Of a DNA stretch of 64,000 nucleotides, positions 38,848 through 48,469 are shown in pieces. The translations under genes were made by a program, and so were the position numbers. The DNA is taken from the NCBI RefSeq assembly GCF_015461845.1, contig NZ_JACOPW010000002.1, forward strand, positions 186,001 to 250,000, in the 5' to 3' direction. The notes under the pieces are model-generated. The model did no database searches. It saw only the letters and a list, made by a program, of their open reading frames with translations, and had not been told where the DNA came from. Positions within the stretch are counted from its first letter, which is position 1. Every line of letters begins with the position of its first letter. The stretch is from Pseudomonas mucoides. GTDB taxonomy: Bacteria; Pseudomonadota; Gammaproteobacteria; Pseudomonadales; Pseudomonadaceae.

Positions 38848-40296
38848 ATGACCAATACCCATGATCAGGCAATGAACTATGTTTATCAGCAAGTACTGCA
38901 GCGATTACTGAGTTTCTTTTCCCGGGCCGAGCGCACTGCATTGCAGTTGATGATTCAGCGCGTGGTGGTCGCCGCCGGTGGCATGGAGCGAATTGGCGAG
39001 TTCAAGGTGCTGACGATCCAGTCTGGGAGCCGTGACAGTTGTTACACCCTGGCGTTGCTGCGTGCCGCGCAATTGAGCATCGCCGGGCGCGCACCGGCGA
39101 CCTTCCAGCTGCGTGTGGCGACCTTGCGCTCGAACAGCATCGCTTCGACGGCGCTTGAAAACATCCATCACAGCTGCAGCGCCTTGTTTCTCTACGACGA
39201 TCCACGGGTTGAAGTGTTGATGGTCGATAACCGCGAGGTCCTGCCGTTCAATCACGCCGTGGCGATCTCCGAAGGCGGTCGCGAATCAAATCGCCTCAAT
39301 CTGTTGATGGTCGGTCACCGTCGAACCTGGCACGACCCCCTTGACCTGTGGGATGACGGGTACCTGGCAACCGGCGAGTTCTATGGGCAAATTGCCCGTT
39401 GGGACCGCGGTGTCGATGCCTTGGTCAGCAGCGATTCACCTCGCCAGCAAAAGCAGTTCATGGATGGATTGAACCGTGCTGCGGCGAAGGCGGGGTTTGC
39501 GATGTCGGCTCAGCCAGAGACCAGCTATGAGCAGCTCTTCGCACGGCTCGATGCGCTGGGCAGCGACTGCTATCGCGAGTTTTACCCCGGCCACGATCAG
39601 CCGGCATGGCGTCCAGCAGAGCGTTTTGAGGCGTGTCGCCGCGCAACGTTCATCGACATCCACGACATGCTGGTCAGCAATCTGGAGGAGCGCTGGCCGC
39701 TGCTCACAGAGTTCCTCAAGTTTCAACCTGACGAGCTGACGGCTCAGTCGGGTGATAACGAATACGTGAGCTTTTCGATTTCTGCGCATCTGCGTGGGCT
39801 ACAAGCCTGTTTCGTGCAGGGTCGGACCTATGAAGCCGGCATTGTTGACTATGTTCAGCGGCAATTGGTCATGATGCGTCGCAAGCACCTTCCGGAGTAT
39901 GCATACGAGCAGGTATTGCGGGCATATGGCAATCCAGATCAGCGTGAACTGGCGGCGGCCGAGGCCCAAAGATGCCTCTGCCTGAACGAAGCTCAACTGG
40001 TGTGTTTACTGTTCGCACCCTTTGTCGAGAAAGGCGCGTCGCTTGAGCATTTTCTGCGTCAATGCCATCCCGGCATGCTCGTGGCGCTACCCGAACTGCA
40101 TCGCGCGATGCAGGGCAAGCCTGCGCCCGAGCAGGTGTTGCAATGGATGGTCGACGTCAGCGGGCTGCCCGTCAGCCTGATCGGTACGCTGTACCACATG
40201 GGGCCGGTGGCCAGTGGCGAGACTGCGGGCAAGGGGCTGCAAGCCGATATGAGGGTGATTGACGCCGTGACGGGCGAACGGTCAACGGGGCGTTGA
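38848..40296 (+). CDS. Conserved-looking protein of unknown function
   Basis: The 482-residue protein is not recognised. It is predicted soluble and has no signal peptide or membrane helix. Residues 1-70 form amphipathic helices (VYQQVLQRLLSFFSRAERTALQLMIQRVVVAAGG); 70-200 look alpha/beta (SCSALFLYDDPRVEVLMVDNREVLPFNHAVAI). Residues 255-300 contain a Tyr/Asp-rich stretch (CYREFYPGHDQPAW). The C-terminal 200 residues are mainly helical. Codon use is typical for the genome, so it is a real gene. It is followed after about 60 bases by a MocR-type regulator on the same strand, and a palindrome lies in front. I assign no function. Confidence 0.8.
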   Translation: MTNTHDQAMNYVYQQVLQRLLSFFSRAERTALQLMIQRVVVAAGGMERIGEFKVLTIQSGSRDSCYTLALLRAAQLSIAGRAPATFQLRVATLRSNSIASTALENIHHSCSALFLYDDPRVEVLMVDNREVLPFNHAVAISEGGRESNRLNLLMVGHRRTWHDPLDLWDDGYLATGEFYGQIARWDRGVDALVSSDSPRQQKQFMDGLNRAAAKAGFAMSAQPETSYEQLFARLDALGSDCYREFYPGHDQPAWRPAERFEACRRATFIDIHDMLVSNLEERWPLLTEFLKFQPDELTAQSGDNEYVSFSISAHLRGLQACFVQGRTYEAGIVDYVQRQLVMMRRKHLPEYAYEQVLRAYGNPDQRELAAAEAQRCLCLNEAQLVCLLFAPFVEKGASLEHFLRQCHPGMLVALPELHRAMQGKPAPEQVLQWMVDVSGLPVSLIGTLYHMGPVASGETAGKGLQADMRVIDAVTGERSTGR

Positions 40297-40363
40297 AAGT
40301 GCCTCGCTTGATAACGCCCGTCCGGATCCATCGGGCTGCGCCCATCGTGTGCAGTCATCGCTC

Positions 40364-41764
40364 ATGAAAGGCCCCCGAGAAACCGACTTCGCTTATCAGG
40401 CGGTGTATCGCTACCTGACTCATCTGATCAGCGAACCGGTCAGCGACACACGTGTGCGGCTTCCGTCATTACGACAGCTGGCGGAGCGTCTGAGCGTGTC
40501 GATATCGACCATTCAGTACGCCTATTCGCTGCTGGAAAAGGAAGGGCGCGTCTATTCGGTGGCCAAATCCGGTTATTACGCACTTCCGGTGTCGTTCATC
40601 CGGCCACCGTGCAGCGGCAATGACCTGCTCGAGACGGTTTATGTGAATGCCAGGCGACCGGGAATGCTGGTAATGAGCGCTGACGAACCCGCATTGCTGC
40701 AGCCGTTGGACAGCCCGCTATTGCTGTTGGAGAGAGAACTGTTGCGCCAATATCCGCGCCAGCCGCAACCGACGTCCCAACCCTGTGGCGAACGGGAGCT
40801 GCGCGCAGCGCTGGCGGCGCGATATACCTCCTCTCCGACACGTTGCTGGCACGCCGACGATGTCTACATCGGTGCTGATCTGCGGGGTGTGCTGGAAATA
40901 TTGATCGCGGTGCTTTGCCTCAAGGACGCCACGGTTGTGGTGGAGTCTCCGTGCGACTGGTCGATTTTGCGGTTGTTGCAGGACTTGGACGTCAAGGTCA
41001 TTGAGGTGTCGTTACAAGCGGATGGCTGCCTGGACCTTGACCATCTGCAAACGCTGCTGGAGACCGAACCCGTTCGACTGATGATGTTGTCATCCGGCCT
41101 GAACATGCCGCGCGGCAGTGTGGTCGATGAAAGCAACAGGCTATCAACCGTGCAGTTGCTGGCGCGGCATGGCAGTTGGGTGCTGGAGAACGACTGTTAC
41201 GGCGATCTAGAATTTGAACCCGCTGGCCCACGGTTCCGCGATTTGCTGGACCCGGACCGACTGATCGTGTTTTCCACATTCGAGAAGGTTATCGGGCCTG
41301 AAGCGCCTTACGGCTATGTGCTTTCGCGGCAACTGCGAGGTGAGCTGCAGCGACACTTTCTGCTGCGCTCGTTCCGGTTGTCGCCGATCCGTCAGAAAGC
41401 CATTGCGCGCCTGTACAACAATGGTCGCATCGATCAGCACTTGTTGGTGCTGCGCCGGCTCCTCAAGGAGCGCAAAGTACAGATGACCCAATTGCTGGAG
41501 GAACGACTGGCAGACGCGTTGCACTTCGTCGACCCCCAGGGCGGCGCGACGATCTGGGTGCGCTCGTTACGTCAGGTTGATGTGCGCGGCGTGTTCCACC
41601 GCCTGCTCAAACAGCAGGTAGTGGTGGCCCCCGGGGAATTATTCAGCTTGCGCGGGCTGCATGCGCAACATTTGCGGCTGAGCCATACCTTTGGTGGTGA
41701 GCATGACCTTGGCGTAGCGTTGGGTTTGCTGGGGGATGCCTTGCGTCTGGAAGCGATCGATTGA
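40364..41764 (+). CDS. MocR-type (GntR-aminotransferase) transcriptional regulator
   Basis: The protein has about 466 residues. A GntR winged helix (residues about 8-75; RLPSLRQLAERLSVSISTIQYAYSLLEKEGRVY) is followed by a fold-type I aminotransferase domain. The PLP-binding lysine is conserved (Lys308 in FSTFEKVIGPEAPYGYVLS). The Arg of the usual GLRLGY motif is absent, suggesting an altered effector carboxylate pocket. The start is uncertain between ATG 40364 and GTG 40349; neither has a ribosome site, so coupling to the upstream gene is possible. The neighbouring unknown gene is its likely target. Confidence 0.85.
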   Translation: MKGPRETDFAYQAVYRYLTHLISEPVSDTRVRLPSLRQLAERLSVSISTIQYAYSLLEKEGRVYSVAKSGYYALPVSFIRPPCSGNDLLETVYVNARRPGMLVMSADEPALLQPLDSPLLLLERELLRQYPRQPQPTSQPCGERELRAALAARYTSSPTRCWHADDVYIGADLRGVLEILIAVLCLKDATVVVESPCDWSILRLLQDLDVKVIEVSLQADGCLDLDHLQTLLETEPVRLMMLSSGLNMPRGSVVDESNRLSTVQLLARHGSWVLENDCYGDLEFEPAGPRFRDLLDPDRLIVFSTFEKVIGPEAPYGYVLSRQLRGELQRHFLLRSFRLSPIRQKAIARLYNNGRIDQHLLVLRRLLKERKVQMTQLLEERLADALHFVDPQGGATIWVRSLRQVDVRGVFHRLLKQQVVVAPGELFSLRGLHAQHLRLSHTFGGEHDLGVALGLLGDALRLEAID

Positions 41765-41875
41765 GCGACGCGGGATAACATCCGCGAGCCTCATGGATCT
41801 ATAACATCGCGTTGCGGTCGAACTGCCAGTAAACTGCGATCCAATTCCTGAACCACTCAATTTCAGAGGTTTTGC

Positions 41876-43522
41876 ATGACACTCAGTCCTTTTGCGGGCA
41901 AACCGGCACCGGCAGAATTGTTGGTCGATATCCCGCGACTGGTAACGGCCTATTACACTGGCCAGCCTGACGCCGCCATCTCAACCCAGCGTGTAGCCTT
42001 TGGCACTTCCGGGCACAGGGGCAGCTCGTTCGACTTGAGTTTCAACGAGTGGCACGTCTTGGCGATCAGCCAGGCGATCTGCCTGTACCGTGAAGCCCAG
42101 GGAATCACCGGTCCGTTGTTCGTCGGGATCGACACTCACGCACTGTCCACGCCAGCCGGTGCCAGCGCCCTGGAAGTGTTGGCCGCCAACGGCGTCACGG
42201 TGATGATTGCCGAAGGGGACGAATACACACCGACCCCGGCCATTTCCCACGCAATCCTTTGCTACAACCGTGGCCGTACTTCGGGTCTGGCGGACGGTGT
42301 CGTCATTACGCCGTCGCACAACCCGCCGCAAAGCGGTGGCTACAAATACAACCCTACCAACGGCGGTCCGGCCGATACCCACATCACCAAGTGGATCGAA
42401 GCCAAGGCCAACGAGCTGCTGGCGGCCAAACTCGCTGGCGTCAAACGCATCAGCTACGAGCAGGCGCTGAAAGCCAGCACAACCCATCGCCACGATTACC
42501 TCAACACTTACGTGGCCGATCTGATCAACGTGATCGACTTCGACGCCATCCGTGACGCCAAGCTGCGTCTGGGCGTTGATCCATTGGGCGGAGCAGGGGT
42601 GCGCTACTGGTCGGCGATTGCCGAGCATTACCGTCTGGACCTCGACGTGGTCAATACACAGGTCGATCCGACGTTCCGCTTTATGACCGTCGACTGGGAT
42701 GGTCAGATCCGCATGGACCCATCGTCCACCCACGCGATGCAAGGCTTGATCGGTCTGAAAGATCGCTACGACGTCGCGTTTGGCTGCGACCCGGATCACG
42801 ACCGTCACGGCATCGTTACGCCGTCCGGTGGTTTGTTGGCACCGAACAACTACCTCGCGGTATCGATTGACTACCTGTTCCAGAACCGTCCGCATTGGCG
42901 CGCCGACGCTGCCGTGGGCAAAACCGTGGTCAGCAGCGGCTTGATTGATCGCGTGGCCAAGCGTCTGGGCCGTCGTCTGTATGAAGTGCCGGTGGGCTTC
43001 AAATGGTTTGCCGACGGCTTGTTCGACGGTTCCCTGGGCTTTGGCGGTGAAGAAAGCGCTGGTGCCTCGTTCCTGCGCAAGGACGGCGGCGTCTGGAGTA
43101 CCGACAAGGACGGCCTGATCCCGGCATTGCTGGCCGCAGAAATGACCGCTCGCACCGGTCGCGACCCAAGCCAGGCCTTTCGCGCGTTGACCGATGAACT
43201 CGGCGAACCGTTCTCGGTGCGCGTGGATGCCAAGGCCAACCCTGAACAGAAAGCCTTGCTGAGCAAGCTGTCGCCAGACCAGGTCACCTCGACTCAACTG
43301 GCGGGCGAAGCGATCCAGAGCATCCTCAGCCACGCACCCGGCAATGATCAGGCGATTGGCGGCCTGAAGGTCATGACCGAAAATGGCTGGTTCGCGGCTC
43401 GTCCGTCGGGCACTGAAGACATCTACAAGATCTACGCTGAAAGCTTTGTGAGCGATGACCACCTCAAGCAGTTGGTGGCAGAGGCTCAAACGCTGGTGGA
43501 TGGCGCCATCGCAGCCAAGTAA
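41876..43522 (+). CDS. pgm: Phosphoglucomutase (alpha-D-glucose specific)
   Basis: The 548-residue enzyme interconverts glucose 1-phosphate and glucose 6-phosphate for trehalose, glycogen and envelope sugar synthesis. The phospho-serine is Ser147 in TPSHNPP, against Ser146 in the E. coli Pgm of almost the same length. The metal loop DPDHDRHG, sugar loop GGEESAG and phosphate loop [14 protein letters not shown] are intact. AGAGG precedes the ATG. It is a single-gene unit closed by the terminator at 43533. Confidence 0.96.
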   Translation: MTLSPFAGKPAPAELLVDIPRLVTAYYTGQPDAAISTQRVAFGTSGHRGSSFDLSFNEWHVLAISQAICLYREAQGITGPLFVGIDTHALSTPAGASALEVLAANGVTVMIAEGDEYTPTPAISHAILCYNRGRTSGLADGVVITPSHNPPQSGGYKYNPTNGGPADTHITKWIEAKANELLAAKLAGVKRISYEQALKASTTHRHDYLNTYVADLINVIDFDAIRDAKLRLGVDPLGGAGVRYWSAIAEHYRLDLDVVNTQVDPTFRFMTVDWDGQIRMDPSSTHAMQGLIGLKDRYDVAFGCDPDHDRHGIVTPSGGLLAPNNYLAVSIDYLFQNRPHWRADAAVGKTVVSSGLIDRVAKRLGRRLYEVPVGFKWFADGLFDGSLGFGGEESAGASFLRKDGGVWSTDKDGLIPALLAAEMTARTGRDPSQAFRALTDELGEPFSVRVDAKANPEQKALLSKLSPDQVTSTQLAGEAIQSILSHAPGNDQAIGGLKVMTENGWFAARPSGTEDIYKIYAESFVSDDHLKQLVAEAQTLVDGAIAAK

Positions 43523-43532
43523 TCCAGACAGT

Positions 43533-43566
43533 AAAAAGGGGCGACCATCACGGTCGCCCCTTTTTT
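43533..43566. terminator. Bidirectional intrinsic terminator between pgm and the pirin gene
   Basis: AAAAA, GGGGCGACC, loop ATCAC, GGTCGCCCC, TTTTTT. It functions for pgm on the plus strand and the converging pirin gene on the minus strand. Confidence 0.93.
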
Positions 43567-43585
43567 GTGCCTGGCGTTTACTGAA

Positions 43586-44281
43586 TCACGCGAGGTCTAC
43601 CAGGACAATTTCGCTGTCCTCAATCGCCGTCACTCGCAACACCTGCTCATCGGCCACCGCAACCCCGTCTCGAGCTTGCGCACGTAAGCCATTGACTTCA
43701 ATCACACCCGTGGCCGGAACCAGGTAGGCGCGACGCCCATTGTCCAGATGATACTCGGCAGATTCCCCAGCCTTCAGGTTCGCCGCTACCAGCCGCGCAT
43801 CAGCACGGATGCGCAGGCTCTGATCATCGCCGGACTTGCCGCTGGCCAACGTGACGAAACCTTCACGATCACCTTTGGGGAATGGCTTGGCTCCCCAGGA
43901 CGGCGCAAGCCCGGATTCGTTGGGGATGATCCAGATCTGGAAGATCTTGGTGGGTGTCGCTTCCAGGTTGTACTCGCTGTGGGCGATGCCGGTGCCGGCA
44001 CTCATGACCTGAACGTCGCCGGCTTCGGTGCGGCCCTTGTTGCCCAGGTTGTCTTCGTGAGTAATCGCACCTTCACGGACGTAGGTAATGATTTCCATGT
44101 CCCGGTGCGGGTGTTTTGGAAACCCGGTGCCGGAGGCAATCACGTCATCGTTCCAGACCCGCAAATTGCCCCAGTTCATGCGCTTGGGGTCATGGTACTC
44201 GGCGAACGAAAAGTGGTGATGAGCATCCAACCAGCCATGATGGGCACCGCCCAGGGAGTTGAAGGGTCTGAGTTCGAGCAT
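43586..44281 (-). CDS. Pirin family protein (YhhW-like quercetinase)
   Basis: This 231-residue bicupin has the same length as E. coli YhhW. The metal ligands fall at the same numbers: His57 and His59 (KHPHRDME), His101 and Glu103 (IAHSEYN). YhhW shows quercetin 2,3-dioxygenase activity in vitro, but the natural substrate is unknown. GGAG lies in front of the ATG. It is divergent from the helicase gene. The 237 bases between them show no confident site. Confidence 0.9.
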   Translation of the reverse strand: MLELRPFNSLGGAHHGWLDAHHHFSFAEYHDPKRMNWGNLRVWNDDVIASGTGFPKHPHRDMEIITYVREGAITHEDNLGNKGRTEAGDVQVMSAGTGIAHSEYNLEATPTKIFQIWIIPNESGLAPSWGAKPFPKGDREGFVTLASGKSGDDQSLRIRADARLVAANLKAGESAEYHLDNGRRAYLVPATGVIEVNGLRAQARDGVAVADEQVLRVTAIEDSEIVLVDLA

Positions 44282-44518
44282 GATCGTCTCCTGAAAGGGG
44301 GGTTAATGGCGAGCATCATCTATCAGGCACTCATCGATAAAAAGCGTAAAAAGTGCTGCATTACCATCGAATTGATTGATGTGAAATAACCTCGAAAGTT
44401 TCTCATCCAGCCTTCACTTCATCGCATAAGCCAATGACCTGTAAGCATTTCACTAGAACTCAAAGGCAAATGCAGACACCATAGCCCGCAACAGCCTCAC
44501 ACCCTGGAGTCAGCCCGC

Positions 44519-46990
44519 GTGCCGCAACACACCCCCGATCTTCCACCCGAACTTCGTCCCTTGGCCGAGATGCCGTTGCTCAAGCGCCTGGCCGCCCGGT
44601 TCTTCGGTCATGGCTTGACCCGACTGCGTGCGCAACACCGCGCTTCCTGGCTACACGGGCAAGCCGACGGTTTTCGCAGCGGTCACAGCGCGGGGTTTGA
44701 TTACGGCTTCAAGGAAGGCAAGGACGAAGGGCTGGAGCAAGGCCGGCAAGTGCTGCTGATCCGCGATTCGCGCTCAACCGAACATCGGCCGCCCAATGTC
44801 GATGACAATCTGTTTGACGACTGGCGCCTGCCATTAAGTGCGGAGTTAAAGAAGCGCATGAAGGCCGATGTGGCCCGGCTGCTGCCACCCCATGCCCAGC
44901 CGAGCGTTGCGCAGTGGAAGATGATCTTCAGCGACACGCCGTCAACGTCGGTGATTGCCGGGGCAGGCGCCGGCAAGTCGACCACGCTGGTGCTGCGTAT
45001 CCTGTTGCTGACCCATTATCTGGGCTTCGAACTGGATTCGATGACCGTCGTGACCTTTACCCGCGAATCGCGCAAAGACTTCATTAATAAGCTGATCGAA
45101 CTGTTCGCGCTGTGGGGCCGGCCGCTGAGCCTCAAAGAGGCGCGTGATCTGGTGCGCACCTTCCATTCGCGCATTCTGCCGATGGTTCGCAGCCTGCCGG
45201 GGTTCGAGCGCCTGCAAGCCTTCGAAAACCTAAGCAACCGCACGCAAAACGCCGACGAAGACGTCGACAGCAATCCGTTCGACCTGCGAATCAATGACGC
45301 TCAGCGACAGCAGCTCAATGCCTGCTATCACCAGTTGCATACCCGCAATGAACGCTTTCGCGAGTTGATCAGGCCTTTGTCGCGCCATGCCTTGCAGCTC
45401 AAGGAGCTGGAACGCGACCATCCCGACGTGCAAAAACGCGTGGCCGTGACCGAACTGGCGGCCAGGCGCGATGAAGAACTGTGCGACGCCATTGAAGACC
45501 TGTGGTTTCGCGCGGGTGCCTGGCCGATCAAGGGTATCGAACCCAATCGGCAATCCTTCGATATCAACGGCGCGACGTTCCATTGTCACGGTTACATCCC
45601 AAGCCTCGATGCGTGGGTCGTGCTGGGGTTTGATCCGCGGGAAAACCCGCAGGTCTGCCGCCCGAATGCCAAGTTGACTGTCCGTGCAGAATGGGCAGTA
45701 AAGCGTACCCTGTTTCAAGCTTTCTGCCGTAAACCATTGATATGGCTGGATAGTTACGAGTCTTCAAAGCGTGTTTTGGCCTCGCTGGCAGGTGATGCCA
45801 GCGCCGGTCCGGGCTTTGATTACAAGGTCAAAGGTGAGCTGGCTTCGGCGCCGTTACTCGACTGTTTTGTCGCGGCTGCCGGTTTTATAGAAAACCTCGG
45901 CCTGGATGTTCCGAACGCTGTTGGCCAGATGAGTTTCGCCAAGGACGACCCTGACCGATTCTTCTTCGAGGCCTTGAGCTTGTTCTGGCGAGCGCTGGAA
46001 GATCATCTGCTCGATCAGAAACCACCGGTGATGACCTACAACCGGATGTTTGCCTTGTTCAGCGAGCACTCACCGGAAAACCTGAAGTTGTTGAGCGATG
46101 AACTGCTGCGGCCACTGTCACACCTGATGATCGACGAATTTCAGGACGTATCGCCACAAATCGTCTCCTGGATTCGCGCCAGCCTGACCGAGATCCGCAG
46201 TCGAGGCCCGGCAATGCACGTTGGGCGCGGTGCGCAACGCTCATCTCTGCTGTGTGTGGGGGATGACTGGCAGTCCATTTATGGCTGGCGCGGCAGTTCG
46301 CCGACGTACTTCATGGAGTTCAACAAAGAGTTCCGGTCGCCCAGCACCACCAAAGTCATGCTCAGCGACAACTATCGCAGCCATCAACACATCATCGACG
46401 CCGCCGAGCATATCGTTCGCGCGGCACCGGCCATCGCTGGCAAGAAAGCCAAAGCCAACGGCGAGCCTAAAGCGCTATTGCCGGTAAACGTCCTGGACCG
46501 GGACGATCAAGGCATGGCCCAGCGCTTGATGGAGCATTACCGAAAGGGTGATTCAATCTTGATGCTTTATCGAAAAAGCAGCGATAAGTTATTGATTGAA
46601 CATCATATTCAGCCTGTAGTTAATGTGGATTCGAGCTTACCTTATGAGTCACGCCGACTAAAACAACTGACGTATCACAGTGCCAAAGGCTTGCAGGCCG
46701 ACGCGGTGTTCTTGCTCGGCGATTGCCAGCATCTGACCAGCTCACCGTACAAGAATCAGGTGTACAGGATGGCGGGACTCGGCAAGTCCGGGGACAGCGA
46801 GCCCTATGACAGCGCGCAAAGGGACGAAATCCTGCGACTGGCTTACGTCGGCATCACCCGTGCCGTCAGTCATTGCTACTGGTATGTCGAGGGGCAGGAC
46901 ACGGCGGCGAATATGCCCAAGGCATCTGACCGGATCGGCAGCGGCAAAGCGTTTTTCGCCGATCATCGGGTCGGCCAGAAAGGGGCGTGA
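44519..46990 (+). CDS. UvrD/HelD-like superfamily 1 DNA helicase
   Basis: The 823-residue protein starts at GTG. An N-terminal extension of about 140 residues, including a glycine/charged segment (GFDYGFKEGKDEGLEQGRQ), precedes Walker A AGAGAGKST with Lys153. Motif II is LMIDEFQDV with Asp539-Glu540, then GDDWQSIYGWRGS and the C-terminal motifs TYHSAKGLQADAVFLLG and RLAYVGITRA. It resembles helicase IV more than UvrD, but the insert between motifs Ia and II is long (about 340 residues). A role in repair or replication-fork processing is probable. A terminator follows. Confidence 0.85.
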   Translation: MPQHTPDLPPELRPLAEMPLLKRLAARFFGHGLTRLRAQHRASWLHGQADGFRSGHSAGFDYGFKEGKDEGLEQGRQVLLIRDSRSTEHRPPNVDDNLFDDWRLPLSAELKKRMKADVARLLPPHAQPSVAQWKMIFSDTPSTSVIAGAGAGKSTTLVLRILLLTHYLGFELDSMTVVTFTRESRKDFINKLIELFALWGRPLSLKEARDLVRTFHSRILPMVRSLPGFERLQAFENLSNRTQNADEDVDSNPFDLRINDAQRQQLNACYHQLHTRNERFRELIRPLSRHALQLKELERDHPDVQKRVAVTELAARRDEELCDAIEDLWFRAGAWPIKGIEPNRQSFDINGATFHCHGYIPSLDAWVVLGFDPRENPQVCRPNAKLTVRAEWAVKRTLFQAFCRKPLIWLDSYESSKRVLASLAGDASAGPGFDYKVKGELASAPLLDCFVAAAGFIENLGLDVPNAVGQMSFAKDDPDRFFFEALSLFWRALEDHLLDQKPPVMTYNRMFALFSEHSPENLKLLSDELLRPLSHLMIDEFQDVSPQIVSWIRASLTEIRSRGPAMHVGRGAQRSSLLCVGDDWQSIYGWRGSSPTYFMEFNKEFRSPSTTKVMLSDNYRSHQHIIDAAEHIVRAAPAIAGKKAKANGEPKALLPVNVLDRDDQGMAQRLMEHYRKGDSILMLYRKSSDKLLIEHHIQPVVNVDSSLPYESRRLKQLTYHSAKGLQADAVFLLGDCQHLTSSPYKNQVYRMAGLGKSGDSEPYDSAQRDEILRLAYVGITRAVSHCYWYVEGQDTAANMPKASDRIGSGKAFFADHRVGQKGA

Positions 46991-47010
46991 TCCTGAGTCG
47001 TCTCCCACTA

Positions 47011-47036
47011 AAAAGCCCACATGACGTGGGCTTTTT
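47011..47036. terminator. Bidirectional intrinsic terminator after the helicase gene
   Basis: AAAAAGCCCAC, loop ATGAC, GTGGGCTTTTT. It is shared with the converging DUF1652 gene. Confidence 0.92.
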
Positions 47037-47052
47037 GTTAAGTGTTCAGCCT

Positions 47053-47328
47053 TCAGGCATAACTTCTGAGGGCCACAGGTGGAATGAATGCCTCGAGTTC
47101 ATCCTCGACGGCTTCAATGATTCGCTCGACATCCGCTGCATTCATGACCGTTGCGCAAGGGATACCGGCAATGGCAATCATGGTCTCGCCACTGGCACGA
47201 TCAAACAGCCGGGCGATCATGCTGCCCGGTGCGTCCATGCTCGCCTCAAATCCCATGGGATGAAAATGCCAGCGCATCAGCTGGCAGGCGTTTGGAAACG
47301 TGACTTTGCTGAAAGATCCTTTATTCAT
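47053..47328 (-). CDS. DUF1652 family protein
   Basis: The 91-residue protein has FPNACQLMRWHFHPMGFEASMDAPGSM and ARLFDRASGETMIAIAGI, the conserved core of the Pseudomonas-specific DUF1652 family. It has no signal peptide or membrane segment; function is unknown. It is a lone gene. The 275 bases from here to 47604 hold its promoter and a small hairpin (GAGCC/GGCTC at 47382-47397), nothing more that I can support. Confidence 0.8.
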   Translation of the reverse strand: MNKGSFSKVTFPNACQLMRWHFHPMGFEASMDAPGSMIARLFDRASGETMIAIAGIPCATVMNAADVERIIEAVEDELEAFIPPVALRSYA

Positions 47329-47603
47329 ATGTTGCCCGCCTTCTTCATCGAGCGCTTCCTTTAGCTCATGTTAGGAGGGAAGAGCCTTCAATGGCTCAAC
47401 CGGTGACTGCCTTTAAAAGTAGCATCGGTATGTGAAAACCATGTGATTTTTTTCGGGCCGTTCGGCAGTTAATGGGATTTTCATGATCGAGGTCATGTCC
47501 CGGCACGCATTGGCTCGGCGACGGGTCTTGCCGGGTTGGTATTTCAGCAATTGAACCCGGTGGAGAACTTCGGCAAGCTCGGCGTTTTCCCCTCGAGACC
47601 TTT

Positions 47604-48419
47604 ATGCACGCCGATGATGATGGGCCGCAACAAACCCGGGCCACGGGCGAGACGGTCATGCGTTACCACTTGTGCTGGAAGCACCGCGACCTGGACGGCG
47701 TCATGGCGCTTTATCACCCAGGCATCCAGTACCACGATTTTTTCCAGAACCGCGTGATGGGGCTCGACGAACTGCGCGAGTACGTGCGCGTCAGCATGCC
47801 GCGCAATCCGGGCGAAGCGCTGGAGCACTCGGACCGGATTCGCCTGGACGGTAATACCGCGTTTATCCAGTACCGAATGACGTTGCGTGGCGGTGAGGGG
47901 CTGGTGTCCTTCCACACCAGCGAAGCAATCACGGTCCGCGACGGGTTGATCTGGCGGGTCAACGAATACGCCACGCTGGTCCACGAGCAGCCGTCCAGCA
48001 CGGCGACTAAAACTTTGCGCCCGGCGGTCAGTCGACTCGGGCTGTCCCCGCGCCAATTGAGTTTCATGGCCGACGACTTGCAGCAGTATTTCCAGCGCCA
48101 GCAGCCATATCTTGACCCCGAACTCGACCTGCAACGGGTGGCGAAGGAGTGCGGCTACAGTCGCAATCAGATTTCCTACCTGTTGAATCAAGTGTTGGGC
48201 CAGAGTTTCTATCGCTACGTGAACCAGGCGCGCCTGCAACATCTGCTCGACACGCTGGACACCGCGACGCAACCGCTGCGTATCGACGAACTGGCGTTTG
48301 CGGCGGGATTCAATTCGCTGTCGGCGTTTTACAAGTGTTTCCGTCAGCACACCGGCCTGTCGCCCAAGGCCTATGCCAAACAAATTTCCTTGCGTGCCCG
48401 CGCGCAAGACAGCCCCTGA
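47604..48419 (+). CDS. AraC-family regulator with SnoaL-like sensor domain
   Basis: The 271-residue fusion has residues about 15-130 forming a SnoaL/NTF2-like cone (MRYHLCWKHRDLDGVMALYHPGIQYHDFF, later RDGLIWRVNEYATLV). Residues 170-265 are an AraC double helix-turn-helix (DLQRVAKECGYSRNQISYLLNQVLG, then ELAFAAGFNSLSAFYKCFRQHTG). The SnoaL pocket could bind an aromatic or amine ligand. It lies 50 bases before the FAD oxidoreductase on the same strand and probably controls it and the cupin and PotF-like genes. Confidence 0.85.
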   Translation: MHADDDGPQQTRATGETVMRYHLCWKHRDLDGVMALYHPGIQYHDFFQNRVMGLDELREYVRVSMPRNPGEALEHSDRIRLDGNTAFIQYRMTLRGGEGLVSFHTSEAITVRDGLIWRVNEYATLVHEQPSSTATKTLRPAVSRLGLSPRQLSFMADDLQQYFQRQQPYLDPELDLQRVAKECGYSRNQISYLLNQVLGQSFYRYVNQARLQHLLDTLDTATQPLRIDELAFAAGFNSLSAFYKCFRQHTGLSPKAYAKQISLRARAQDSP

Positions 48420-48469
48420 GTTCACGCACTAGGATCGACGCCATCGAAGTTTGAGTGGCGGAATCCTGC

